A stretch of DNA of 64,000 nt from Candidatus Krumholzibacteriota bacterium (GCA_016932415.1 JAFGCX010000018.1:1-64000), one strand, 5' to 3'; positions 50,567 to 59,315 are shown, counted from the stretch's first letter. Translations and numbers: made by a program. Notes: generated by a model not told the origin, from the letters alone.

Positions 50567-52437
50567 CACGGGCCACCTTCCCCGCCTGCGCCGAGGATGC
50601 CCCATCGATCGAAGATCACAGCGGCGATGCTGTCGACAGTCTCGTGTCTGAAGAACCACAGGGGGAATCCGAAGTGGATCGAAGGGGCGGCGACGGCCGG
50701 TCCCGAAAGAGGATCGGGAACGATATCCTCGTATTTCGTCAGCCACAGGGCGACGGCGCAATCGTTCAGGGCCGACGTCGATCCCGCCGCGCGCATCCTG
50801 AAGGCGGGATGGAAACAATACTGCGAGAATACAGATCTGCTCTCCATCCAGTACTCGGGATCGTACACTTCTACATATGAGAACCCTCCGGTGAGGCTGG
50901 TGGAATCGGTGCTGAAATATTTTCCAGGGGCTGTGACGTCATCGCGAAGCTCAAGGCGGTCGGGGATCTGCGGATATCTCGCCGAAACCGGATCGAAGCG
51001 GTCGTAGAAAGCCGATATCATAACGTCGTAATGAGCGCTCTGCCTGTAAGGCATGGCATCGTCGGTCCTGATCGGAGCGACGATCTTGTCGAGCATGGTG
51101 ACGCAGAAATCCAGATATGGAAATGACCGCCTCCCGCTGCGGTCGCCGGCGCAGTCGCCGCGGGTTCCCGCTATCTCGCAGGCGAGATTCATCGGAAAGA
51201 AAATCCCCCTGTCGTCGAAAGTCGCGGCAAGTCCGCCGATCTGGTCGGAGCGTCCGGAGGTCCAGGTGTGCCCGCCCTTCTGAAGAAAGACGGAGAGGAT
51301 ATTCGTTGCCGTGTGCGACAGTTCTCCGATCTGCGATTCGGGGATGAAGTAGATGATATCTCCCCATCGGCTGTTTCCCGCCGAGAATGTCCATATTATA
51401 TTTTTGTAGAGCCCGATCTCCTCGACACCGGGGGCGGACCCTCTTTCGACGCAGTCGTAGATATCGACCGACTCGTCGAAACCGGCTGCTTTCGACGCGA
51501 TCGAGGTCCAGAAAGCGTCATGCTCGTATTCAGGGGGCCACGACAGGTCGGGGACAGGCGAATTATACGAAAAGAAATCGTCGACAACAAGAAGGTCGCG
51601 CTCCATCGTCCACGGGACGATCTCAACAATTATCCTTCCGCGGGTAAGGTTCCCCGCGCGGTCGACCGCCTCTATATAGAGGGTATGAGTGCCTGAATGG
51701 AAGGTGGCGGTCGCGGCGCCGGTGCGCTTCAGGTCGAATGGATCATTCCAGAGATCAGTGTCCTCAATATCCCAACCGCATCTGTAGCCGGCAAGTTCGC
51801 CGTAATAGGTGGTGTTGTCGCTCATCCAGATGAAATCGAGCCCTATCCCCGGGGGAAGTCTCCTGGTCACGGGGCTGCCGCGCGTCCCGCTGAACCTGAA
51901 GCTTCCGACCAGCCGCTCATAGACGCGAAGGAAGGGGCCTGGTACCGGCGCAACCTGAAAATGCCTCACATTGATATTCTTGTCGAAGACGGTGGTGACC
52001 GATCCGCTCGTGCCCTTACCCTGGAAGGCTATGAAGTAATATCTTCCCAGTATCATCTTCTCGTCATCGCCGATCGTGACACTGATCGAAGGGGCGCCGG
52101 GGTCTATCCTCGTCCATGGAGACCATTTTTCTTCATAGCGCCAAAGATTGTCGTTGAGGTCGGCGATGAAATCGAAATCGGGATCATATACACCGGCAGT
52201 GTCGACGACCGGGCTGAAGAAGTACCTGGCATATTTCAGTGTATTTTCCCCGGCCGCGGCCGCCTCAAAGGTCGTAACGGCGGTGTACCTCGCCGTCCTG
52301 GAAGATGGGGGAGGATATTCTATGACGAGATTCGGTTCGGGCACCGGGCCTCCGGGGGCTGTTACCCTGTCTTCGTCGCACCCGGCGGCGGATGCCAGAA
52401 CCATCATTATCGCGATGAGACGTATCGGATATTTCAT
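50566..52437 (-). CDS. Large lipoprotein of unknown function, paralog B
   Basis: The 623-residue protein has a lipoprotein signal (LASAAGC, Cys near residue 20), FnIII/Ig-like modules (HSGTHTLYIEAVDRAG), and a C-terminal Rossmann-like part (DLLVVDDFFSYN, IIWTFSAGNSRW, FLQKGGHTWTSGRSDQIGG), ending in HFGFPLWFFRHETVDSIAAVI. These blocks align with the lipoprotein at 42498, so the two are paralogs, each next to a different secreted protein. Its stop overlaps the start of the NHL lipoprotein. The function is unknown. Confidence 0.75.
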   Translation of the reverse strand: MKYPIRLIAIMMVLASAAGCDEDRVTAPGGPVPEPNLVIEYPPPSSRTARYTAVTTFEAAAAGENTLKYARYFFSPVVDTAGVYDPDFDFIADLNDNLWRYEEKWSPWTRIDPGAPSISVTIGDDEKMILGRYYFIAFQGKGTSGSVTTVFDKNINVRHFQVAPVPGPFLRVYERLVGSFRFSGTRGSPVTRRLPPGIGLDFIWMSDNTTYYGELAGYRCGWDIEDTDLWNDPFDLKRTGAATATFHSGTHTLYIEAVDRAGNLTRGRIIVEIVPWTMERDLLVVDDFFSYNSPVPDLSWPPEYEHDAFWTSIASKAAGFDESVDIYDCVERGSAPGVEEIGLYKNIIWTFSAGNSRWGDIIYFIPESQIGELSHTATNILSVFLQKGGHTWTSGRSDQIGGLAATFDDRGIFFPMNLACEIAGTRGDCAGDRSGRRSFPYLDFCVTMLDKIVAPIRTDDAMPYRQSAHYDVMISAFYDRFDPVSARYPQIPDRLELRDDVTAPGKYFSTDSTSLTGGFSYVEVYDPEYWMESRSVFSQYCFHPAFRMRAAGSTSALNDCAVALWLTKYEDIVPDPLSGPAVAAPSIHFGFPLWFFRHETVDSIAAVIFDRWGILGAGGEGGP

Positions 52438-52506
52438 TATCGATCACCGGTCCGAAAGAAGGCCGAAAGAAAGAGGGGCGGCGTCATCCAAACTTTTTCA
52501 GAGGTG

Positions 52507-52535
52507 ATTATACAATATCGGGGAGATTTAGTCTT
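52507..52535 (-). promoter_or_regulatory. Promoter for the lipoprotein pair
   Basis: On the minus strand a perfect TATAAT (52507-52512) lies 17 bases after AAGACT (52530-52535), about 70 bases before the start of the lipoprotein gene at 52437. The -35 is poor, so an activator may be needed. Confidence 0.5.
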
Positions 52536-52601
52536 GAAGAATATACAGATGCTCTGAATGCTGATCCGGCCGGAGGGGGCCGGCCGGATCAGCCTGTCAG
52601 A

Positions 52602-53318
52602 TTATTGGGAAAAGATATATTTTCCGATCGAAGGTACGGGGAGCATCTTCCGGTTGATCGTCCCGACGCGGGATGCTTCCGACGCGGTGACCCGCTCGGC
52701 GGTGACTGTGAACTGGTCGTCACAGGCGTAGGCGGCCGCCGAGCCGACATATCCCGCTTCAAGGTGATATGTGAGGACGGCAGTCAGGTTGTCGGTCCCT
52801 GAGAACGATATATTGAAATCCATCGTCGTATCATACCAGATGCCGTCAGATTCGAAATAATCCTCAAAAGCTGTATGGCCGACGTGCGTCGCGTCGTTCC
52901 ATTCGACGGTCCATCCGGCGAAACATATCACTCCGCCCTCGATCGATACCGCCTGCAGCGTAGTGGCGATCCAGGAATACTGGCACGATTCGGTGACCTG
53001 CGCCGCCATCATCCCTGTTATCAGGAAGAATCCTTCATAAGCGTTTTCGCTCTCGCATGCCGGACAGTCAGGGCAATCGGGACAGTCGGGATCGTCTGGG
53101 CAGTCGGGACAATCGGGGCAATCTCCGGCGTATACTGTGTCGGGGACAGACGGGGGGCAGTCATCGATATATATCGTGTCGTGGACTGTTATGATGTTTC
53201 CATCAGGGTCGCCGCCGCCCTCCACAATGACGTTGGTCGATTGATCTGTGTTGCAGCCATGGAAGAGAAAAATGACTGCCAGGCCTGCCAGAAGGGCAAG
53301 GGGGATAAACTTTTTCAT
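52602..53318 (-). CDS. Lipoprotein with Cys-Pro-Asp repeat
   Basis: The 238-residue protein has a lipoprotein signal ending FLFHGC. Around residues 60-85 comes a low-complexity run built on the triplet C-P-D (CPDCPDCPDDPDCPDCPDC), rich in Cys and Asp. The C-terminal 150 residues are beta-rich without a known motif. The run could form a metal-binding or disulphide-linked stalk between the lipid anchor and the domain. The ATG at 53318 follows GGGAG; a start at 53345 is longer but without a ribosome site. It is monocistronic. Confidence 0.72.
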   Translation of the reverse strand: MKKFIPLALLAGLAVIFLFHGCNTDQSTNVIVEGGGDPDGNIITVHDTIYIDDCPPSVPDTVYAGDCPDCPDCPDDPDCPDCPDCPACESENAYEGFFLITGMMAAQVTESCQYSWIATTLQAVSIEGGVICFAGWTVEWNDATHVGHTAFEDYFESDGIWYDTTMDFNISFSGTDNLTAVLTYHLEAGYVGSAAAYACDDQFTVTAERVTASEASRVGTINRKMLPVPSIGKYIFSQ

Positions 53319-53382
53319 AGCTCGCTCCCGGGGTTGATTCAGCACTGGATGTCGTAATTGAGCTATAATTTATATAGAACGC

Positions 53383-53454
53383 AAAAAAACCCTCGAAACA
53401 CCTCCTTGTGCGTGATCTCCCGCCACTTCAGGCGGGTGGTGTTCCTTGGGTTTT
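53383..53454. repeat. Structured palindromic element, possible IS200/IS605-type end or MITE relic
   Basis: AAAACCC..G.AACACC (53386-53402) pairs with GGTGTT.C..GGGTTTT (53438-53454). Inside are a second perfect hairpin, CCCGCC-ACTTCA-GGCGGG (53419-53436), and a 16-base unpaired strip. A-runs and T-runs flank it. The CTTCA loop in a GC stem resembles the subterminal hairpins of IS200/IS605 elements. A bidirectional terminator is the alternative. Confidence 0.5.
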
Positions 53455-53540
53455 ACATACCGATTATATCATTTATCGCTCTGCCGGGTCAAGGGCGTGG
53501 ATACGCAATCTCGCCTATCTTATTGCGGGTGAAGATGATA

Positions 53541-53573
53541 AAGAGGCGCCCTCTTGACGGGGGAACGCCTCTT
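53541..53573 (-). terminator. Stem-loop, possible terminator
   Basis: AAGAGGCG (53541-53548) pairs with CGCCTCTT (53566-53573) about 35 bases past the end of the leftward gene at 53608. The T-run on the minus strand is short, so termination efficiency is uncertain. Confidence 0.45.
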
Positions 53574-53607
53574 CAGATCGTCTTTTCCGGGGCCTGAGCT
53601 CCAGGTG

Positions 53608-54303
53608 TCACTCTTTTTCGTCGCTGCCTATCGTCTTTATCCTGCCCCAGCTCGTCTTGTCGACAGGAACCACCATGTCGTGCGAGAAGGCGGTGAAACA
53701 TTCGCCGCCATCCCTTACGCCGTTGTAATTCTCATCGGAAAAGGCCCAGATATGAAGGCCATAGCAGCCGAACCAGCTGATATCGAAGGTCATCGTATCG
53801 GAATAATTATTTCCCGTCTCCGTTGGCGTCGAGACGACAAGATCTCCGGTGGGGAAAAATGACTCTGTCAGTACGGTGCCATCGACGAGTATCGTGGGGT
53901 AACAGGTTTCAGGTACAAACTTGTCGAAAACGACGAGGATGTTGACGAAAGTAGTCTGTTTGTTGGAAAAACCATCCACGATTAGATCGAAATCGGTCCC
54001 GACGAAAACATACCCATCGTTCCCGTCTGTCGATACTTCGAACCCTTCCAGTCCGGGAGCCTGGTAGATACTCTCGTCGATATCGCAACTTCCGATCTCG
54101 ACAAGGACGTATCCGCCACGGTCGTATTCCGCGTCATAACATGAATCTTCCGGGCCGGCGAGAGAATATTCCGAAGGATCGAAGTGGTATATGCAGGGAC
54201 CGCCCGGATATACGACAAGACACGGATCAGCGGTGGCTTCTGATGGCATCAGAGCGATGATCATCGCGATCAAGAGAAGCCACCCTGCCTTAGCTACATG
54301 CAT
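53608..54303 (-). CDS. Secreted beta-rich hypothetical protein
   Basis: The 231-residue protein has a signal peptide (MHVAKAGWLLLIAMIIAL...ATA). The mature part has several Cys (PCLVVYPGGPC, SCYDAEYD, FGCYGLHIW, GGECFTAF) and looks like an Ig-like or SdrD-B-like fold with FSDENYNGVRDGGE as a calcium-loop-like turn. No family is recognised. GGGGAGG leads into the ATG, and a good promoter lies upstream. It is probably periplasmic or secreted and monocistronic. Confidence 0.7.
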   Translation of the reverse strand: MHVAKAGWLLLIAMIIALMPSEATADPCLVVYPGGPCIYHFDPSEYSLAGPEDSCYDAEYDRGGYVLVEIGSCDIDESIYQAPGLEGFEVSTDGNDGYVFVGTDFDLIVDGFSNKQTTFVNILVVFDKFVPETCYPTILVDGTVLTESFFPTGDLVVSTPTETGNNYSDTMTFDISWFGCYGLHIWAFSDENYNGVRDGGECFTAFSHDMVVPVDKTSWGRIKTIGSDEKE

Positions 54304-54351
54304 AATCTCCTCCCCTCATATGCAGGCTAAAGGCTCTTTATTTTCGATGGC

Positions 54352-54380
54352 ATCATACTACAGATCGGGGAATAATTCAA
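54352..54380 (-). promoter_or_regulatory. Promoter for the secreted hypothetical protein
   Basis: On the minus strand TTGAAT (54375-54380), a 17-base spacer and TATGAT (54352-54357) lie about 50 bases before the start at 54303. The -35 overlaps an inverted repeat TAATTCAA/TTGAATTA (54373-54380 and 54388-54395). Confidence 0.5.
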
Positions 54381-54412
54381 TATTATTTTGAATTAAATTT
54401 AGGTAAAAATAA

Positions 54413-55504
54413 CTAGGAATTAATAACCGTCAACAATCGGTCGACCGCTTCTTCGATCCCGAACCGTTTCTCCACCGCCGATCTGCCCTTCTTTCCCGTT
54501 TCTTCCCTCAGCGCGGCATCGCCAGAGAGCTTTTCGACCGCCGCCGCCATCGCCCCGATATCGCCGGCGGGGACGAGAAATCCCGATCTTTCGTCGTCGA
54601 CGATCTCCCTCGTGCTGGCAAGGTCGAAAGCGACGACCGGTTTTCCCGATGCCATCGCCTCAATCAGGACATATCCGAACCCCTCCCATAGGGAGGAAAG
54701 AAGAAATATATCGATACTGTCCATGAAGCTTTTCATATCTTCGACGAACCCGGTGAAAGTCACCTCTTTTGAGAGGCCGCGACGCGCCACCTGGCGCTCA
54801 AGTTTTTTTCGCAGCCGTCCGCTGCCTGCGATGAGAAGCCTGAACTGCAGCCCGCGCTCCCTGAGCACTACGGCAAGATCGATCAGGCGCCCGTGAGCCT
54901 TTTCTATCTCCAGCCTTCCCGCTGTCCCCAGGACGATCTCCTCCTTTTCGGCCAACGGCAGTGGCCGGCGGGGCCGGGTGTCCCATTCTTCGAGATCGAT
55001 GCCGTTGTAGATCGTCGTTATCCTCGCGTCATCGAATATGGCGGGATTATTTGCAAGGATCGTCCCTCTCGTCTCTTCGGAATTCACTATGACAGAGGAG
55101 ACGCAGTTTTTAAAAAGGTAACGGTTGAGAAACGAATCGCGAAGAGGGATCGCGCTTCCGCGGCGGTAGATCAGCGGGCAGTTGCCGGCGATCCGCGCGG
55201 CGGGCCCGGCGACTTTAAGGTCCGAGGGGAGGTTGACGATCAGTGTGTCTATATTTTCGCGCGTGAGAAAAGCGGCGACCCGGCGTATCTTGACGATATT
55301 GAGAAAGGAAAGGTTGGATATCTCCATCGTGTGAAGGGGTATCCCCGCCTCGATGATCCGTTCGCGGAATGGACCGCTGCTTCCCGCAGCGGCGCAGATA
55401 TTCATGCCGCGGCGCGCCAGGCGCGCCGCCATGTCAAGGTGCCACTTTTCTCCGCCACCCCACCGGGCCGACGTATTAAAAAAACATATCTTTTTTTCCT
55501 TCAT
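54413..55504 (-). CDS. GT4-family glycosyltransferase
   Basis: The 363-residue cytosolic protein has the two Rossmann domains of GT-B enzymes. Motifs include WGGGEKWHLDMAARLARRG near the N-terminus, VIVNSEETR, IYNGIDLEEW, and the GT4 signature SSLWEGFGYVLIEAMASGKP followed by TREIV (about 270-300), where the E-x7-E motif holds the donor nucleotide. It transfers a sugar to a glycan or lipid acceptor, probably in surface polysaccharide synthesis; sugar and acceptor cannot be told. The ATG at 55504 is preferred over TTG 55507. No neighbouring polysaccharide genes are present. Confidence 0.92.
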   Translation of the reverse strand: MKEKKICFFNTSARWGGGEKWHLDMAARLARRGMNICAAAGSSGPFRERIIEAGIPLHTMEISNLSFLNIVKIRRVAAFLTRENIDTLIVNLPSDLKVAGPAARIAGNCPLIYRRGSAIPLRDSFLNRYLFKNCVSSVIVNSEETRGTILANNPAIFDDARITTIYNGIDLEEWDTRPRRPLPLAEKEEIVLGTAGRLEIEKAHGRLIDLAVVLRERGLQFRLLIAGSGRLRKKLERQVARRGLSKEVTFTGFVEDMKSFMDSIDIFLLSSLWEGFGYVLIEAMASGKPVVAFDLASTREIVDDERSGFLVPAGDIGAMAAAVEKLSGDAALREETGKKGRSAVEKRFGIEEAVDRLLTVINS

Positions 55505-55639
55505 CAATCTGTTATAAACTATGGAGCCGCCGGTGGCAACAGTGAAGGAGCGGCGGCTGGGGCCGCTGATCGGCCCGGGCTTTCCGGGAAATGACGGGCT
55601 CTTGAGAGTGCCGGCCGCCGGGTCCGATGCAGATTACCA

Positions 55640-55668
55640 TTGCCTAAGCGCCGCGGTATTGCTAACTT
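55640..55668 (+). promoter_or_regulatory. Candidate promoter of tRNA-Arg
   Basis: TTGCCT (55640-55645), 17 bases and TAACTT (55663-55668) lie just before the tRNA, giving a start near 55675. Confidence 0.4.
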
Positions 55669-55685
55669 ATTGAATCATTTATTAT

Positions 55686-55759
<74 letters not shown>

Positions 55760-55769
55760 CGTTTTTCGG

Positions 55770-55798
55770 GGCACCCGGGCCCTTCCGGGTGCCTTTTT
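55770..55798 (+). terminator. Intrinsic terminator of tRNA-Arg
   Basis: GGCACCCGG (55770-55778) pairs perfectly with CCGGGTGCC (55785-55793), followed by five T (55794-55798). It ends just before the ABC transporter operon. Confidence 0.88.
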
Positions 55799-55812
55799 AA
55801 CGGGAAACCGCC

Positions 55813-56742
55813 ATGATAGAAGTCACAAAAGTATCAAAATCGTTCAAGGATGTCGACGCTGTCCGCTCGGTGTCTTTCCAGGTGCGCAAGGGAGAGTTCG
55901 TCGCACTCCTCGGGCCCAACGGCGCAGGCAAGACCACGCTGGTCGAGATGATCGAGGGGCTGAGAAAACCCGACTCGGGAGAGATCTCGATCGACCGGCG
56001 CAACTGGAAGAGCGACGAGCGCTACCTCAGGTCGGTGATGGGGATATCGCTCCAGGAGACAAGGTTCATCGACAAACTCACCATCGACGAGATCATGACA
56101 CTCTTTGCAGGGTTCTACGGCCGGGGCGGGGAAGGGATCGCCGAAATACTCGATCTTGTCGGTTTGACAGAGAAGCGCCGATCATACACGATGAACCTCT
56201 CCGGAGGGCAGAGGCAGAAGCTCGCCCTGGGGATCGCGCTGATAAACGAACCTTCGATCCTGATACTCGACGAGCCTACCACCGGTCTCGATCCTAACGC
56301 GCGCAGGGAGATATGGGATATCCTTCAGAACCTCAGGTCGAACGGGACCTCGATGATCCTTACTACCCACTACATGGAAGAGGCCGAACACCTCTGCGAC
56401 CGCATCATCATAATGAACAGGGGCGAGGTGATCGCCGAGGGGACGCTCGACGAGCTGCTCGAGAAGCATGGAGCCTGCGAAGTGATCTCTTTCACGCTCG
56501 GCGCTCCTTCGATCCCCGATTCGATATCGAAGCTTGATGGCGTAATAAGCTTCGCGGCGGAGAACTCCGGCGGGGCGGGGCGGCTCTGCGTCGACGATAT
56601 CGTCGCTGTTCTGCCGGGATTGCTCTCCCTCGTGGAGAGGGAACGGCTTGACCTTAAAAGGCTCGAATGCAGAAAGATGAACCTCGACGACCTCTTTGTC
56701 TCGCTGACCGGGAGGAGGCTGCATGATCAGGACACTCCGTAA
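55813..56742 (+). CDS. ABC-2 type transporter ATP-binding protein
   Basis: The 309-residue ATPase has Walker A GPNGAGKTT (34-42), signature LSGGQRQKLALG (about 136), Walker B ILILDEPTTGLDP and the H-loop TTHYMEEAEHL, as in DRA/NatA-type exporters. It powers the permease encoded by the next gene, with which it overlaps by 20 bases. The C-terminal extension (about 225-309) is typical of drug or polysaccharide/antibiotic exporters. Substrate unknown. Confidence 0.95.
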   Translation: MIEVTKVSKSFKDVDAVRSVSFQVRKGEFVALLGPNGAGKTTLVEMIEGLRKPDSGEISIDRRNWKSDERYLRSVMGISLQETRFIDKLTIDEIMTLFAGFYGRGGEGIAEILDLVGLTEKRRSYTMNLSGGQRQKLALGIALINEPSILILDEPTTGLDPNARREIWDILQNLRSNGTSMILTTHYMEEAEHLCDRIIIMNRGEVIAEGTLDELLEKHGACEVISFTLGAPSIPDSISKLDGVISFAAENSGGAGRLCVDDIVAVLPGLLSLVERERLDLKRLECRKMNLDDLFVSLTGRRLHDQDTP

Positions 56743-57766
56743 CCTCGTCGGCGCGCAGTTCAAGGAGTATTTCCGCGAACCTGAGATCATATTCTGGGCG
56801 ATGATCTTTCCGATCCTCCTTTCCTGGCTTCTCGGGATAGCGATCGGTTCCGGCGGGAAGAGCGTCGCGAAGGTAGCCGTTGTCAGCGGCGCCGAAGCCC
56901 CGGCCGACTCGGATGTTGCCTGGGTCGATTCGCTGACCGCCGAAGCGGGGACGAAACTCATCCCTCTCTCGAAAGATGAAGCGCTCCTCGCCCTGAAAAA
57001 GGGGAAGGTCTCCCTGCTGGTCGAGAGGTCGCAAGAGAACACCCTTCTTTATCATTTCGATCCGCGAAACTCGGAGGCCGAGAGGACGTGGCTCCTGATG
57101 GAACGCGCGGCGGCGAGGCACTGGGGAGAGGAGAGGGAGAGCTCGATAGCGCCACTCGACATGCCGGGAACGAGGTATATCGATTTTCTCGTACCGGGGC
57201 TGCTGGCGATGAGCATCATGAATTCGGCGATGTGGGGAGTCGGCTGGTCCCTTATCGAACTGAGGATGAAAAAACTGCTCAGGCGCATGGCAGCGACCCC
57301 GGTGAACAAGGAATTGTTCCTCGGGTCTTATTTCGTCACCCGGCTCGTAACGAACGGGATACAGTTCCTCGCGCTCTATATATTCGTCCATATTTATTTC
57401 GGAGTCAGGATACAGGGGAGCATCCCCGCCCTGGCGGCGGTCTTCGTTGCCGGCAATCTCGCCTTTTCCGGAGTGGCGGTCCTGATATCGTCGCGCACCG
57501 CCAATTCGAGGGTGGGAAACGGCCTTATAAACGCGATCACTTTACCGATGATGCTTCTCTCGGGGATATTTTTCAGCTACCACAACTTCCCCGCCTGGGC
57601 GGTCCCCGTCGTACAGAAACTTCCCCTGACGATGCTGACCGATTCGATGAGGACGATATTCAACGAAGGGACCGGGCTGGCTGGGGCGATCGGCCCCGTC
57701 GCCGCTCTTTCAGCCGTGGGGATCGTCCTTATCTATGCCGGCACGAAGATGTTCCGGTGGTATTGA
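56723..57766 (+). CDS. ABC-2 type transporter permease
   Basis: The 347-residue protein has one N-terminal membrane span (about 23-40), a large extracytoplasmic loop (about 45-165), and five C-terminal spans, the standard ABC2_membrane_3 layout; LLSGIFFSYHNFPAW lies in the conserved region before the last spans. It forms the export channel with the ATPase encoded just upstream. GGAGGAGG precedes the ATG inside the ATPase gene. Exported substrate unknown. Confidence 0.93.
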   Translation: MIRTLRNLVGAQFKEYFREPEIIFWAMIFPILLSWLLGIAIGSGGKSVAKVAVVSGAEAPADSDVAWVDSLTAEAGTKLIPLSKDEALLALKKGKVSLLVERSQENTLLYHFDPRNSEAERTWLLMERAAARHWGEERESSIAPLDMPGTRYIDFLVPGLLAMSIMNSAMWGVGWSLIELRMKKLLRRMAATPVNKELFLGSYFVTRLVTNGIQFLALYIFVHIYFGVRIQGSIPALAAVFVAGNLAFSGVAVLISSRTANSRVGNGLINAITLPMMLLSGIFFSYHNFPAWAVPVVQKLPLTMLTDSMRTIFNEGTGLAGAIGPVAALSAVGIVLIYAGTKMFRWY

Positions 57767-57784
57767 TGCGGCGTACGTTTTCAC

Positions 57785-57813
57785 TTGCAGGAACAGGAGT
57801 TTGAAGATAAATT
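57785..57813 (+). promoter_or_regulatory. Candidate promoter of tRNA-His
   Basis: TTGCAG (57785-57790), 17 bases and TAAATT (57808-57813) precede the tRNA by 13 bases. Confidence 0.4.
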
Positions 57814-57826
57814 AGTATTTCAATGT

Positions 57827-57903
57827 GGTGGATATAGCTCAGTTGGTAGAGCCCTGGATTGTGGATCCAGTTGTCGCGGGTTCGAATCCCGTTATCCACC
57901 CCA
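57827..57903 (+). tRNA. tRNA-His (GTG), CCA encoded
   Basis: Acceptor GTGGATA/TATCCAC with the extra 5' G (57827) opposite C73, which is specific to tRNA-His. Anticodon loop TTGTGGA reads GTG; T-arm CGGG-TTCGAAT-CCCG. The 3' CCA (57901-57903) is encoded, unlike in the tRNA-Arg gene. Confidence 0.97.
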
Positions 57904-57991
57904 TTTTTATTTTCACTGCCGGCGATCGAGTCCCGTTGTCGCGTTATCCATTTCCCTAGAATATCGGATTTTTTTGCGGTGGTCCGTATAA

Positions 57992-58023
57992 AGGAAAACC
58001 CGCTGCCCGGGGGGGACAGCGGG
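57992..58023 (-). terminator. Intrinsic terminator of the peroxiredoxin gene
   Basis: On the minus strand CCCGCTG (58017-58023) pairs with CAGCGGG (57999-58005), followed by TTTT. It lies 30 bases after the stop of the leftward peroxiredoxin gene. Confidence 0.75.
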
Positions 58024-58052
58024 TCTCTTGCTGAGATGATGCGAGCGCCAGG

Positions 58053-58526
58053 TTAATCCAGGCCTTCCAGCACCTTTTTGATCTCTTCCAGTTTGGGAAG
58101 GACCCCGGGATCATCTGAGATCCATGAGTACCGGAGCTTTCCCTCGTTGTCTATTACAAATGCTGATCTTTTTGCTACGCCGTGAAGGGGGCCAAGTTCA
58201 GCGTGGCACGCGCCGAATTCCTGACACACCTTGGTGTTAAAGTCACTCAGCAGCGGGAATTGAAGACCAAGTTCTTCTTTCCATTTGGCCAGAACAAACG
58301 GACTGTCTATACTGGCCGCGATGACTTCCGCGTCTAGGTCCCTGAATTCGTGGAAGCCGTCTCTCATGCTGCAAAGTTCTTCGGTGCAAGGCGGTGAAAA
58401 TGCCAGCGGGAATAAAAGCATTACAATATTCTTCCCGCCAAGATGTTCGGAGAGTTTCCAGGTCGATTCCATCGATTCGAGAAGCTCGAAATCCCGAACC
58501 TTGTCGCCTGTGGCATATCCTGACAT
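58053..58526 (-). CDS. AhpE/Bcp-like peroxiredoxin
   Basis: The 157-residue cytosolic protein has the peroxiredoxin active-site segment LLFPLAFSPPCTEELC, with peroxidatic Cys47 and a second Cys52 that could be resolving, and the conserved Arg in VAKRSAFVID. FPLAF..xC resembles the AhpE subgroup. It reduces peroxides using thiol partners. The ATG at 58526 has GAGG before it; the longer frame to 58556 lacks a site. It has its own promoter and terminator. Confidence 0.92.
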   Translation of the reverse strand: MSGYATGDKVRDFELLESMESTWKLSEHLGGKNIVMLLFPLAFSPPCTEELCSMRDGFHEFRDLDAEVIAASIDSPFVLAKWKEELGLQFPLLSDFNTKVCQEFGACHAELGPLHGVAKRSAFVIDNEGKLRYSWISDDPGVLPKLEEIKKVLEGLD

Positions 58527-58585
58527 CTTTCCTCTCTTTCTACCTTGTACCAACAACTAACAAATCCTAAATAAGAACTGTTAGT

Positions 58586-58614
58586 ATTATGGTTGGTTTC
58601 CCGTCACATGTCAA
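58586..58614 (-). promoter_or_regulatory. Promoter of the peroxiredoxin gene
   Basis: On the minus strand TTGACA (58609-58614), 17 bases and CATAAT (58586-58591) lie 60 bases before the start codon. This is a near-consensus promoter. Confidence 0.72.
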
Positions 58615-58700
58615 GCTGGATTGTAGCAGAATCGGCGTTGGAAAGCAATTTGAGTATATCTACCTTGTCACTTGTGGCGGCGGGGCAGCCAGGTTTTTTC

Positions 58701-58728
58701 TTGACCGTCAAAAGATTGTGTATACAAT
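58701..58728 (+). promoter_or_regulatory. Promoter of ssb
   Basis: TTGACC (58701-58706), 16 bases and TACAAT (58723-58728) precede the ssb ribosome site by about 70 bases. Confidence 0.65.
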
Positions 58729-58808
58729 AGGGGTCGAACCTTATGGGGTATGGTGGAGGAGAGATGCCGGGGACGGTTCATTATTATTCTATCGCAGGAG
58801 GTGCGGTG

Positions 58809-59246
58809 ATGAGTGGTGTAAACAAAGCTATACTCGTCGGCAATCTCGGCTCCGACCCGGAGCTCAGGCATACAGGGAGCGGTACGACCGTCGCCAATTT
58901 CAGCCTTGCTACAAGTGAGAATTTCAAGAGCCGCGAAGGAGAACGGCAGACAAGGACTGAGTGGCACAAGGTCGTCGCTTTCGGAAAACTCGCCGAGATC
59001 TGCGGGCAATATCTGCAGAAAGGGAAGCAGGTATATATCGAGGGCCGGATTCAGACGAGAAGCTGGGAAGACCAGTCAGGGAATAAAAAATATACGACAG
59101 AGATCATCGCCAACCAGATGGTGATGCTAGGGCGTGCCGGAGACGGAGGCGGAAGGTCAGGCGATGATGAATTCCGCGACGCGCCAGCCGATGACGACGG
59201 GTCCCAGGTCCCGCCGGCGGACGACGACGATGACCTGCCGTTCTAG
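58809..59246 (+). CDS. ssb: Single-stranded DNA-binding protein
   Basis: The 145-residue protein has the OB-fold core ([51 protein letters not shown]) and an acidic tail ending DDDDDLPF, the protein-docking tip of bacterial SSB. It coats ssDNA during replication, repair and recombination. The ATG at 58809 follows AGGAGGTG; the longer frame from 58743 lacks this. Confidence 0.97.
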   Translation: MSGVNKAILVGNLGSDPELRHTGSGTTVANFSLATSENFKSREGERQTRTEWHKVVAFGKLAEICGQYLQKGKQVYIEGRIQTRSWEDQSGNKKYTTEIIANQMVMLGRAGDGGGRSGDDEFRDAPADDDGSQVPPADDDDDLPF

Positions 59247-59315
59247 GATCGCTGAAAAATCAGCAGATGTCCGCCTCCTTCGGGCGGGCACCGAGTCAAG
59301 CGCCCGATAAGGTTG

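Noticed and set aside
48464-50818. Longer form of the NHL protein starting at 50818
   Set aside because: The extra 84 residues are Arg-rich, lie inside the upstream gene in another frame, and push the lipoprotein signal away from the N-terminus.
53383-53454. Cyclic di-GMP riboswitch
   Set aside because: The minus strand has ATCACGCACAAGG, which recalls the class I core, but the downstream GGGACGCAAAGC part is missing.
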